The translations under genes were made by a program, and so were the position numbers. Under the pieces are notes generated by a model. That model made no database searches. It was not told where the DNA came from and was given only the letters and a program-made list of their open reading frames with translations. A DNA stretch of 20,258 bases from a virus. Of the stretch, positions 6,112 to 13,537 are shown in pieces. Location: IMG/VR virus record IMGVR_UViG_3300030012_003031, positions 1 through 20,258 of that record, one strand, 5' to 3'. Each line of letters starts with the position of its first letter. Positions within the stretch are counted from its first letter, which is position 1.

Positions 6112-8606
6112 AATTTTACACCAACGTTCAGCTGATCGGTAATCAGTTTTTGGTTCGTGGAGTTGAAGACGGAAAGAGATTTGAGATTCGGGACAGTGAA
6201 TTCTGTCCGACTCTTTTCGTCAAAAGTAAAAGAGAAACCAAGTACAAAACGCTGGATGGTGAGAGTGTAGAACCTATCCAACCTGGACAGGTTCGTGATT
6301 GTCGTGAGTTCTATAAAAAGTATCAGGATGTAGATGGTTTTGCCATTTATGGCAATGATCGGTACATCTATCAATACATCTCTGAGAAGTATCCTCAGGA
6401 TGAAGTCAAATTTGACATCAGTAAGATTAAACTGGTGACACTTGATATTGAGACTACTGCTGAAAAAGGATTCCCTGATGTAGAATCTGCATCAGAAGAG
6501 ATTCTGGCAATTACTATTCAGGATTACACTACTAAGAAGATTATCACTTGGGGTGTAAAACCATTCATTAATAAACAAAAGAACGTAACTTATCACCATT
6601 GTGCTGATGAACATAGCCTCCTGAATAGTTTCATCAACCATTGGATGCAGGATGTGCCTGATGTCATTACAGGTTGGAACATTCAACTGTTCGATATCCC
6701 GTATATCTGTAAGCGTCTTAATAGGGTGCTTGGAGAGAAATTGATGAAACGCTTCTCACCGTGGGGGCTGGTGAGTGAAGGTGAGATGTATATTCAGGGA
6801 CGTAAACACATCATGTTTGATGTTGGTGGCGTTACTCAACTTGATTATCTCGATCTGTATAAGAAGTTTACTTATAAGGCACAGGAATCATATCGCCTGG
6901 ATTATATTGCCAGTGTAGAACTGGGACAGAAGAAACTGGATCACTCCGAATACGATACGTTTAAGGACTTCTATACAAAAGGATGGCAGAAGTTTATTGA
7001 ATATAACATCGTTGACGTAGAATTGGTTGACAGGTTAGAAGATAAGATGAAACTTATCGAACTTGCTCTAACTATGGCTTATGATGCTAAGGTGAATTAT
7101 AACGATGTGTTCTATCAAGTTCGCATGTGGGATAACATCATTTATAACTATTTAAAAAAGAGGGATATTGTTATTCCTCAGAAACGCCAGACGGACAAGA
7201 ACGAAAAGTACGCAGGTGCTTATGTCAAGGAACCAATTCCGGGAAAGTATGACTGGGTTGTCAGTTTTGATCTTAACAGTCTTTATCCTCATCTTATTAT
7301 GCAATACAATATCTCACCAGAGACGCTCCTGGATGAGAGACACCCAACAGTTACCGTTGATAAAATACTTAATGAGGAGATAAATTTTGAACTCTATAAG
7401 GACAATGCAATTTGTGCTAACGGTGCAATGTATCGCAAAGATGTTCGTGGGTTCTTGCCTGAGTTGATGGAGAAGATGTATGGAGATCGTGTTGTCTTCA
7501 AAAAGCGAATGCTCACTGCCAAGCAGCAGTATGAGAAGACGCCTACTAAAGCACTTGAAAAAGAAATCGCCCGATGTAACAACATTCAAATGGCGAAAAA
7601 GATTTCTCTTAACTCTGCTTATGGTGCTATTGGTAATCAATACTTCCGCTATTATAAATTAGAGAACGCAGAAGCGATTACTCTTTCGGGGCAGGTTTCA
7701 ATCCGTTGGATTGAGCAGAAGATGAATAAGTATTTAAATAATCTGTTAAAAACAGAAAACGATGATTATGTCATAGCATCTGACACTGATTCCATTTATC
7801 TTAATATGGGCCCTGTCGTTGACAAATTTCTTGCTAATCGCTCTAGTGACAAAGCAAAAGTAGTAGAACTACTTGATATGATTTGCCGCGACAAGCTTGA
7901 GCCGTATATTGACGATTGTTATAGCAATCTTGCGACATATGTATCTGCATATGATCAAAAGATGCAAATGAAACGTGAGAATATTGCTGATCGTGGTATT
8001 TGGACTGCAAAAAAACGATATATTCTCAATGTATGGGACAGTGAAGGTGTTCGATATGAAGAACCTAAACTAAAGGTGATGGGTATTGAATCTGTTAAAT
8101 CTTCTACTCCTGCTCCTTGTCGTCAGATGTTGAAAGATGCATTTAAAATTTTAATGACTGGTTCTGAAGATGAAATGATTAAGTTTATCGACTCTAAACG
8201 TGAAGAGTTTAAGAAGTTACCCCCTGAAGAAGTTTCTTTTCCCCGATCTGTTTCAGATGTTATAAAATATAAGTCTCACGCGAGCATCTATACTAAAGGA
8301 ACTCCTATTCATGCTAGAGGCGCACTTCTCTATAATCACTATATTAAAGAGAAAAAACTTGATGCTAAATATTCTCTTATTCAGAATGGTGAGAAGATTA
8401 AGTTCTGCTATCTAAAAAAACCAAATCACATTCATGAAAATGTCATTTCATTTATTCAAGACTTTCCTAGAGAATTAAACCTTGACAAGTATGTTGATTA
8501 CGATTTACAATTTGATAAGTCATTCCTTGAACCTCTAAAAGCCATCCTTGATGCTATTGGATGGAGCGTGGAAAAAACTGTAAACCTTGAATTATTTTTC
8601 GGTTAA
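6108..8606 (+). CDS. 43: Family B DNA polymerase gp43
   Basis: The 832-residue protein is the phage replicative polymerase with proofreading. Exonuclease motifs: DIE at residues 113-115, GWNIQLFDIP at 189-198 with Asp-196, and YNIVD at 299-303. Polymerase motifs: A, DLNSLYP at 388-394; B, KKISLNSAYG at 497-506; C, ASDTDS at 557-562; and a KKRY in the palm/thumb near residue 655. The C-terminus ends NLELFFG, a short hydrophobic tail of the sort that binds the gp45 clamp. Slightly shorter than T4 gp43 (898), with all catalytic residues intact. No split or intron is seen, although cyanophage gp43 is sometimes interrupted. Start ATG overlaps the previous stop. Confidence 0.99.
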   Translation: MKFYTNVQLIGNQFLVRGVEDGKRFEIRDSEFCPTLFVKSKRETKYKTLDGESVEPIQPGQVRDCREFYKKYQDVDGFAIYGNDRYIYQYISEKYPQDEVKFDISKIKLVTLDIETTAEKGFPDVESASEEILAITIQDYTTKKIITWGVKPFINKQKNVTYHHCADEHSLLNSFINHWMQDVPDVITGWNIQLFDIPYICKRLNRVLGEKLMKRFSPWGLVSEGEMYIQGRKHIMFDVGGVTQLDYLDLYKKFTYKAQESYRLDYIASVELGQKKLDHSEYDTFKDFYTKGWQKFIEYNIVDVELVDRLEDKMKLIELALTMAYDAKVNYNDVFYQVRMWDNIIYNYLKKRDIVIPQKRQTDKNEKYAGAYVKEPIPGKYDWVVSFDLNSLYPHLIMQYNISPETLLDERHPTVTVDKILNEEINFELYKDNAICANGAMYRKDVRGFLPELMEKMYGDRVVFKKRMLTAKQQYEKTPTKALEKEIARCNNIQMAKKISLNSAYGAIGNQYFRYYKLENAEAITLSGQVSIRWIEQKMNKYLNNLLKTENDDYVIASDTDSIYLNMGPVVDKFLANRSSDKAKVVELLDMICRDKLEPYIDDCYSNLATYVSAYDQKMQMKRENIADRGIWTAKKRYILNVWDSEGVRYEEPKLKVMGIESVKSSTPAPCRQMLKDAFKILMTGSEDEMIKFIDSKREEFKKLPPEEVSFPRSVSDVIKYKSHASIYTKGTPIHARGALLYNHYIKEKKLDAKYSLIQNGEKIKFCYLKKPNHIHENVISFIQDFPRELNLDKYVDYDLQFDKSFLEPLKAILDAIGWSVEKTVNLELFFG

Positions 8607-9133
8607 TGAATGTTGCTATAGTTATTGCATTGCCACAAGAGGCAGAAGACATTGATGGATATCCAGTTTATCTGAGTGGATGTGGAAAGGTAAATGCTAC
8701 TATTGCCACTATGGCAGCAATTCGAGATGGTGCTGATTGTATTATAAATTATGGCACTGCTGGAACTGTATCCGAAAAGTCCGGATTACTTGAAGTAACT
8801 GGATTTGTCGATAGAGATATGGATGCAAGGCCTTTAGGTTTTGATTTAGGACAAACACCATTTGAGGATGGTGTTTTAATTGGAAAATGTGGTATAGTGT
8901 GTGGGACAGGAGATACATTTGCGATATCAACTCCAGAAATTGAGTGTGATATTGTAGACATGGAATCTTTTGCAATTGCAAAAACATGTCTTAAGGAAGG
9001 TGTAACTTTTAAATGTTTTAAATACGTATCAGATTCTACCGATGAGAATTCGGCAAATGATTGGGAACTGAATGTTCGTAAAGGAAACGAACTGTTTAAA
9101 AATTTACTTATTCAAAATTATGGACTTTCTTAA
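8606..9133 (+). CDS. Nucleosidase/phosphorylase-superfamily protein (MTA/SAH nucleosidase-like)
   Basis: The protein has 175 residues, shorter than bacterial MTA/SAH nucleosidase (about 230). Family blocks are present: an IALPQEAE start, SGCGKVNATIA (24-34), NYGTAGTVSE (48-57), VDMESFAIAK (117-126) whose Met-Glu binds the ribose, and SDSTDENSANDW (142-153) containing the position of the catalytic Asp. Such enzymes cut the glycosidic bond of 5'-methylthioadenosine, S-adenosylhomocysteine or related nucleosides. It sits between gp43 and uvsX, a place where I recall cyanophages carrying such a gene. The start overlaps the gp43 stop by one base and the end overlaps uvsX by 14. It could clear SAH left by the phage methyltransferase; that is inferred. 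Confidence 0.85.
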   Translation: MNVAIVIALPQEAEDIDGYPVYLSGCGKVNATIATMAAIRDGADCIINYGTAGTVSEKSGLLEVTGFVDRDMDARPLGFDLGQTPFEDGVLIGKCGIVCGTGDTFAISTPEIECDIVDMESFAIAKTCLKEGVTFKCFKYVSDSTDENSANDWELNVRKGNELFKNLLIQNYGLS

Positions 9134-10127
9134 AGAAATTGTAAAAGAAATCGGAGATGACTACACAAAACTCGCATCAGACATCGACGATACTGAACAA
9201 TATGTGGACACGGGTTCGTACATTTTTAACGGACTTGTTTCAGGGAGTATATTTGGTGGTGTATCTGGGAATAAGATTACTGCCATTGCTGGCGAGTCTA
9301 GCACTGGAAAAACTTTTTTCTCCCTTGCTGTCGTCAAAAACTTTTTGGATTCTAATCCCGATGGGTATTGCTTATATTTTGATACTGAAGCCGCTGTTAA
9401 CAAGTCTCTTCTCGCAGATAGGGGTTTAGATCTTAATCGTGTCGCTGTTGTTAATGTTGTCACGATTGAAGAGTTCCGAAGCAAGGCACTCAAAGCAGTT
9501 GATCTATACTTAAAAAAACCTGTAGATGAACGCAAACCATGTATGTTTGTGTTAGACTCTTTGGGGATGCTTTCCACAGAGAAGGAGATTACAGACGTTC
9601 TGAATGACAAGCAAGTTCGTGACATGACTAAATCACAACTTGTTAAAGGTGCTTTTAGGATGCTAACTCTGAAACTAGGACAAGCAAATATTCCTATGAT
9701 TGTTACGAATCACACTTACGATGTCATTGGTGCTTATGTTCCTACAAAAGAAATGGGTGGAGGTAGTGGACTCAAGTACGCTGCATCTACAATCATCTAT
9801 CTTACAAAGAAAAAAGAAAAGGATGGAACGTCAGTCGTTGGAAATCTTATCAAGGCAAAGACTGCTAAGTCGCGTTTAAGTAAGGAGAACAAAGATGTTA
9901 CGGTTCGTTTATATTATGATAAGCGTGGCCTTGATCGTTACTATGGTTTGCTCGAACTGGGAGAACTTGGAGGACTCTGGAAAAATGTAGCAGGACGCTA
10001 TGAAATAGATGGTAAGAAAGTCTATGCCAAGGCGATCTATAAAGATCCAGAACAATACTTCACCCCGGAGGTGATGGAAAAATTAGACGAGATTGCAAAA
10101 CAGGAGTTTAGTTATGGACAATGTTGA
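9120..10127 (+). CDS. uvsX: Recombinase UvsX (RecA family)
   Basis: The protein has 335 residues and is the T4-type RecA homologue that drives strand invasion in recombination-dependent replication and repair. The Walker A motif GESSTGKT is at residues 58-65, DTEAAV at 88-93, and Walker B CMFVLDSLGM at 141-150. A GGGSGLKYAAS block corresponds to the L2 region. An upstream in-frame Met at 9072 lies within the preceding gene; I chose the ATG at 9120 because MDFLKEIVKEIGDDY is the usual cyanophage UvsX start. The 14-base overlap with the previous gene and a 14-base overlap with gp41 suggest coupled translation. Confidence 0.97.
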   Translation: MDFLKEIVKEIGDDYTKLASDIDDTEQYVDTGSYIFNGLVSGSIFGGVSGNKITAIAGESSTGKTFFSLAVVKNFLDSNPDGYCLYFDTEAAVNKSLLADRGLDLNRVAVVNVVTIEEFRSKALKAVDLYLKKPVDERKPCMFVLDSLGMLSTEKEITDVLNDKQVRDMTKSQLVKGAFRMLTLKLGQANIPMIVTNHTYDVIGAYVPTKEMGGGSGLKYAASTIIYLTKKKEKDGTSVVGNLIKAKTAKSRLSKENKDVTVRLYYDKRGLDRYYGLLELGELGGLWKNVAGRYEIDGKKVYAKAIYKDPEQYFTPEVMEKLDEIAKQEFSYGQC

Positions 10128-11487
10128 GTTTCTAATTCTTAGAAACCTACTTCATAATGAGGAATATGTCCGTAAGGTAATTCCATTTATCAAAGCAGAT
10201 TACTTTGAAAATCGTAGTCAAAAAATTGTCTATGAAGAGATTCTCAAGTTTGTAGAACAATATAATAAACCCGTCACCAAAGAGATTCTTTGTATTGAAA
10301 CAGAGAAGCGTCAGGACATTACTGATGGTGATTATAAAGAAATCACACAACTTATTTCTTCATTAGAAGAAGCACCTACAGAGTTTGATTGGTTGGTATC
10401 CACCACTGAAAAGTGGTGTCGTGATCGTGCCATCTATTTGGCACTGATGGAGTCTATTTCCATTGCGGATGGACAGGACGAAAAAAAGAATCGTGATGCC
10501 ATCCCAACCATACTCTCTGATGCCCTTGCAGTGTCATTTGACACTCATGTGGGACACGATTATCTTCAGGATTATGAGGCACGTTATGAGTCTTACCACA
10601 AGAAAGAAGACAAAACCGAATTCGACTTGGAGTATTTCAACAAGATTACGAAAGGTGGTTTGCCTAATAAAACGCTTAATATTGCTCTGGCTGGCACTGG
10701 TGTCGGTAAGAGTTTGTTTATGTGCCATGTCGCTGCTTCGGCACTCCTTAACGGAAAAAATGTGTTATATATCACGCTTGAAATGGCTGAAGAAAAGATT
10801 GCAGAGCGAATTGATGCAAACTTGCTCAATGTTAACATTCAGGAGATAGCAGATCTTCCCAAGATGATGTATGAGAGTAAAGTTACAAAACTCTCAGAAA
10901 AAACTCAAGGCACTCTAATTATTAAAGAGTATCCTACTGCGTCAGCACATGCAGGACATTTCCGTGGTTTACTTAATGAACTAGCTATTAAGAAATCATT
11001 TCGTCCTGACATCATTTTTATTGATTACCTTAATATATGTGCTTCCTCTAGATATCGCGGAAACCTTTCTGTAAATTCATATAGTTATATCAAGGCGATT
11101 GCTGAAGAACTTAGAGGACTAGCTGTTGAAGCAAATGTTCCTATCGTATCTGCTACCCAGACTACCCGTTCTGGTTATGGTAGCTCTGACGTTGAGCTTA
11201 CTGATACCAGTGAGTCCTTTGGACTTCCCGCTACTGCTGATTTTATGTTTGCCCTAATTAGTACTGAAGAGCTAGAAGAATTGGGACAAATTATGGTAAA
11301 GCAGTTGAAGAATCGATACAATGATCCGACTGTTTACAAGCGTTTTATTGTCGGTATTGATCGTGCCAAGATGCGTCTTTATGATTGTGAACAGACTGCT
11401 CAGAATGATATGGTTGACAGTGGACAGGATGAGGAGTATACTTACGAAGACAAACCTAAAAAGTCCTTTGATGGATTCAAATTCTAA
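10114..11487 (+). CDS. 41: Replicative DNA helicase gp41 (DnaB family)
   Basis: The 457-residue protein is the 5'-3' helicase of the T4 primosome (T4 gp41 has 475). An N-terminal helical domain is followed by the RecA-like motor: Walker A GTGVGKSL at 194-201, LEMAEEKIAERIDANLL, Walker B IIFIDYLNI, and ATQTTRSGYGSSD. The start at Met 10114 is chosen over the upstream 10093 because AGGAG at 10102-10106 precedes it and MDNVEFLILRNLLHN is the normal start. It works with gp61 primase encoded at 18607, here 7 kb away. The tail is acidic and ends DGFKF. Confidence 0.97.
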   Translation: MDNVEFLILRNLLHNEEYVRKVIPFIKADYFENRSQKIVYEEILKFVEQYNKPVTKEILCIETEKRQDITDGDYKEITQLISSLEEAPTEFDWLVSTTEKWCRDRAIYLALMESISIADGQDEKKNRDAIPTILSDALAVSFDTHVGHDYLQDYEARYESYHKKEDKTEFDLEYFNKITKGGLPNKTLNIALAGTGVGKSLFMCHVAASALLNGKNVLYITLEMAEEKIAERIDANLLNVNIQEIADLPKMMYESKVTKLSEKTQGTLIIKEYPTASAHAGHFRGLLNELAIKKSFRPDIIFIDYLNICASSRYRGNLSVNSYSYIKAIAEELRGLAVEANVPIVSATQTTRSGYGSSDVELTDTSESFGLPATADFMFALISTEELEELGQIMVKQLKNRYNDPTVYKRFIVGIDRAKMRLYDCEQTAQNDMVDSGQDEEYTYEDKPKKSFDGFKF

Positions 11488-11789
11488 TGAACGGTTACTA
11501 TTCTGTATTTGATCCAAACGGCAAAAAAATTGCTGACTGTGGTATCGAAAGAGATGCAGTCAACCTTATGCATAGTAGAAACAAATACCAGGATGGGCAT
11601 TACTTCACGTTCAATCCTCTTCCAGGTGACATCATTAATGTTTCTAATAGCAAACAACTTCCCACTCGTGACATTGTAGTTAACATGGACGGTGGTATTG
11701 GAGGCAGTTGGCAAGAGGTGGAATACATTGAAGTCGCAGGACAAAAACTAGAACTACAACAATCTGAATTACCTGAAGTAGATTTATGA
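11487..11789 (+). CDS. Small conserved hypothetical protein between gp41 and mazG
   Basis: This 100-residue protein begins MNGYYSVFDPNGKKIADCGI and has a YFTFNPLPGDIINV stretch and a DGGIGGSW motif. I do not recognise a family. The ATG at 11487 overlaps the gp41 TAA and its TGA overlaps the mazG start, so it belongs to the same transcript. No clear ribosome site, membrane segment or catalytic motif is visible. The first 30 residues resemble a short beta domain that could bind a ligand. Coding is supported by tight packing and normal composition. Confidence 0.85.
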   Translation: MNGYYSVFDPNGKKIADCGIERDAVNLMHSRNKYQDGHYFTFNPLPGDIINVSNSKQLPTRDIVVNMDGGIGGSWQEVEYIEVAGQKLELQQSELPEVDL

Positions 11790-12178
11790 ACAACTATACT
11801 GAATTTGTTAAGCAAACCACTAGTGCTCCAAGTCTTGACTATGCTGTTATGGCAACTAGGTTTGCAGAACTTGAAGCAAATGGAACTAATACCACTCAAC
11901 TTCTGACTGCTGCACTTGGTTTGACTGCAGAGTCTGGTGAGTTTACTGAAGTTGTAAAAAAAATTGTCTTTCAAGGTAAACCTTATAATGAAGACAATGT
12001 GTTCCACATGAAACGTGAACTAGGAGATATCTGCTGGTATCTTGCTCAGGCATTCATGGCACTTGATACTAACTTTGAAGAGATTCTTGATATGAATATT
12101 GAAAAACTCAGTGCTCGATATCCTAAGGGAACATTCGACGAATACTATTCTGAAAATCGCAAGGAGGGTGATCTGTGA
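11786..12178 (+). CDS. mazG: MazG-type nucleotide pyrophosphohydrolase
   Basis: The protein has 130 residues. The MazG metal-binding pattern is present: AESGEFTEVVKKI (residues 49-61, the ExxE pair) and RELGDICWYLAQ (73-84, the ExxD pair), with ARYPKGTF near the C-terminus. These enzymes cut nucleoside triphosphates to monophosphates. Cyanophage MazG was first thought to lower host (p)ppGpp, but biochemistry on cyanophage MazG pointed to dGTP/dCTP, possibly for recycling host high-GC DNA. It is encoded beside replication genes and a class I ribonucleotide reductase, which fits a pool role. The TGA overlaps the GTG of the next gene. Confidence 0.93.
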   Translation: MNNYTEFVKQTTSAPSLDYAVMATRFAELEANGTNTTQLLTAALGLTAESGEFTEVVKKIVFQGKPYNEDNVFHMKRELGDICWYLAQAFMALDTNFEEILDMNIEKLSARYPKGTFDEYYSENRKEGDL

Positions 12179-12375
12179 TTAAACTTGAAATGAATCCGCG
12201 AGAAGCAGCAGCGATTGCTAACGCTTTGTTTCTTCATACTAAAGACGACTCTGAATTTTTCGCATCTGAACGTGTGCAACTTGTAAGAGGAGTTCTTGGA
12301 AGACTTAATAAAGAAATTGAAGTAGATTTTGAACAACGGCGAGAGGCATCAAAGAATGAAACTACTGACACTTGA
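12175..12375 (+). CDS. Small conserved hypothetical protein, GTG start
   Basis: This 66-residue protein begins at GTG 12175, preceded by a strong AAGGAGG at 12161-12167. Its first residues are MIKLEMNPREAAAIANALFL, a helix-turn-helix-like helical pattern with a charged tail; there is no certain family. It overlaps mazG by four bases and the next gene by about 20. The composition is mainly helical and hydrophilic. Confidence 0.78.
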   Translation: MIKLEMNPREAAAIANALFLHTKDDSEFFASERVQLVRGVLGRLNKEIEVDFEQRREASKNETTDT

Positions 12376-12583
12376 AGACTACGAAAAGGCTGGAGAAACG
12401 TTTTGGCCTAAGTATTGGTATGTGGCAAAAGAACTTGGTGAAGATGCAAAACCAGAACAAGTTCTTAAAGTTATGGAAGCAGTCGGTGGACTTGCACTTA
12501 AACTCGCACTAGACAAAAAGGAAGGCCCCTTTGGATTCAACAAATCAAATGACGGAAATACAGAAGACGATTCAAATTCCTGA
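12356..12583 (+). CDS. Small hypothetical protein of the mazG cluster
   Basis: Reading from the ATG at 12356 gives a 75-residue protein, MKLLTLEDYEKAGETFWPKY..., mostly helical, ending in an acidic and probably disordered tail (DGNTEDDSNS). A GAGAGG at 12340-12345 fits as ribosome site. A TTG at 12329 would add nine residues, but sits inside the previous gene without a ribosome site. It overlaps its neighbours at both ends. I do not recognise a family; an EAVGGLALKLALDKKEGPFGF stretch is the most conserved-looking part. Confidence 0.75.
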   Translation: MKLLTLEDYEKAGETFWPKYWYVAKELGEDAKPEQVLKVMEAVGGLALKLALDKKEGPFGFNKSNDGNTEDDSNS

Positions 12584-12797
12584 TGGTTCAGAACTGATCG
12601 ATGAAGCATTTTATGTCTGGAAAACACGTTTTGGACTTTTTAGCACTATGACTGTTCAGGGAAGAAAAATGCTTACTGGACTAAAAAAAGATGATGTTGT
12701 TGATATGACACGATGGCATCTTAAGTGTGAGATTGATGGAACACTAGAAGATTATACAAGAGTTATTGGTGATGCCTTTGTTGAAGGTAAACTCTAA
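12549..12797 (+). CDS. Small hypothetical protein ending the early block
   Basis: From the ATG at 12549 the protein has 82 residues, starting MTEIQKTIQIPDGSELIDEA, followed by GRKMLTGLKKDDVVDMTRWH and IDGTLEDYTRVIGDAFVEGK. A TTG at 12531 would add six residues. It overlaps the previous gene by 35 bases, in a different frame. I do not recognise the family. Its stop lies inside a CTAAATA late-promoter-like element for the next gene, the usual cyanophage arrangement. Confidence 0.75.
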   Translation: MTEIQKTIQIPDGSELIDEAFYVWKTRFGLFSTMTVQGRKMLTGLKKDDVVDMTRWHLKCEIDGTLEDYTRVIGDAFVEGKL

Positions 12798-12800
12798 ATA
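12794..12800 (+). promoter_or_regulatory. Late-type promoter element CTAAATA
   Basis: CTAAATA is a variant of the T4 late -10 element TATAAATA used by cyanophages. It lies 12 bases before the ATG at 12813 and overlaps the stop codon of the previous gene. The leader would be very short, and no ribosome site is clear, so the call is moderate. Confidence 0.45.
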
Positions 12801-12812
12801 GTTAGAAAAAAA

Positions 12813-13511
12813 ATGGCTGGCGAAGCAGGTTTTATATACGAAACCAAAATCCATAAAGCGTTGAAAGCACAAGACTTAGTTCCTGCGGGTTTTACTCCTG
12901 CAGGTTCTGATGCTAATGCTCCCGACGCTATGTTTTTGTATGGGGGCAAAGATAATAAATTAGAGATTAAACTTGATCTAAAGGCAGACTATGGACAAGG
13001 TTCTCTTTCGTATGATTTTAAGAAAAAGAAGTGGGGATTAGGAGGAGCAAAAACAGCAGCAGCACAAGAGATGCGTGATCTCTTAAATGCAGTCGGTATT
13101 CTGAAGTTCGTTAATAATAAATGGGGAAGTAAAGGAGATCCAAATAAAGGATTGATACCGTCAAAGTCATTCACTGACGACATGGTTAAATCTGATTACG
13201 CAAGATTTAAAGATGCATTTCTCCCAATAAGTACAAAGGCACTCTGGGATTATTATGCTACTAAGAAGACATATTATATTCAAGTGGGTGGATATGGATT
13301 ATATTATATGCAGCAAAACCCTGCAAAACTTCCTGTTCCACAGTTCAATCCTAAATTAAGAATTCGCATTAGGGTTAAACGTGGAGGAAGTCGTCCAATC
13401 GACAATTATCGGTTTACTACAGCACTACAGGTAGTCACAAAACCCAAAAAATCTCCTTATGATTTAGATAATGATGTGAATTTCTTAAAAGCAGATTATT
13501 CAACTCGATAA
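12813..13511 (+). CDS. Conserved cyanophage protein with a PD-(D/E)XK nuclease-like core
   Basis: The protein has 232 residues. Residues 24-62 contain GFTPAGSDANAPDAMFLYGG followed by NKLEIKLDLKADYGQGSL. An Asp (PDA) on a strand followed about 15 residues later by an E-I-K pattern matches the PD-(D/E)XK nuclease active site, with Asp at 38 and Glu-Ile-Lys at 51-53. The rest has a Y-rich strand near YYIQVGGYGLYYMQQN and a basic RIRIRVKRGG region that could bind DNA. The family is known to me only as a conserved cyanophage hypothetical. It is the first gene after a late promoter-like element. A role in DNA packaging, resolution or host DNA breakdown is possible; none is established. Confidence 0.85.
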   Translation: MAGEAGFIYETKIHKALKAQDLVPAGFTPAGSDANAPDAMFLYGGKDNKLEIKLDLKADYGQGSLSYDFKKKKWGLGGAKTAAAQEMRDLLNAVGILKFVNNKWGSKGDPNKGLIPSKSFTDDMVKSDYARFKDAFLPISTKALWDYYATKKTYYIQVGGYGLYYMQQNPAKLPVPQFNPKLRIRIRVKRGGSRPIDNYRFTTALQVVTKPKKSPYDLDNDVNFLKADYSTR

Positions 13512-13514
13512 ATA
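13507..13514 (+). promoter_or_regulatory. Late-type promoter element GATAAATA
   Basis: GATAAATA matches TATAAATA at seven of eight positions, overlaps the previous stop codon, and lies 23 bases before the ATG at 13538. A ribosome site AAGGAAAA follows at about 13521-13528. Confidence 0.6.
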
Positions 13515-13537
13515 ACTTATAAGGAAAACGTATATAC

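Noticed and set aside
9072-9119. Upstream start for UvsX
   Set aside because: It adds 16 residues unlike UvsX and lies in the nucleosidase gene; the ATG at 9120 gives the normal N-terminus.
9157-9429. Hydrophobic 90-residue + strand frame inside uvsX
   Set aside because: It lies wholly in a well-conserved gene in another frame; no ribosome site and the hydrophobic look follows from the codon shift.
12329-12355. TTG start upstream of the 75-residue protein
   Set aside because: The ATG at 12356 has a better ribosome site (GAGAGG) and TTG is a rare start.
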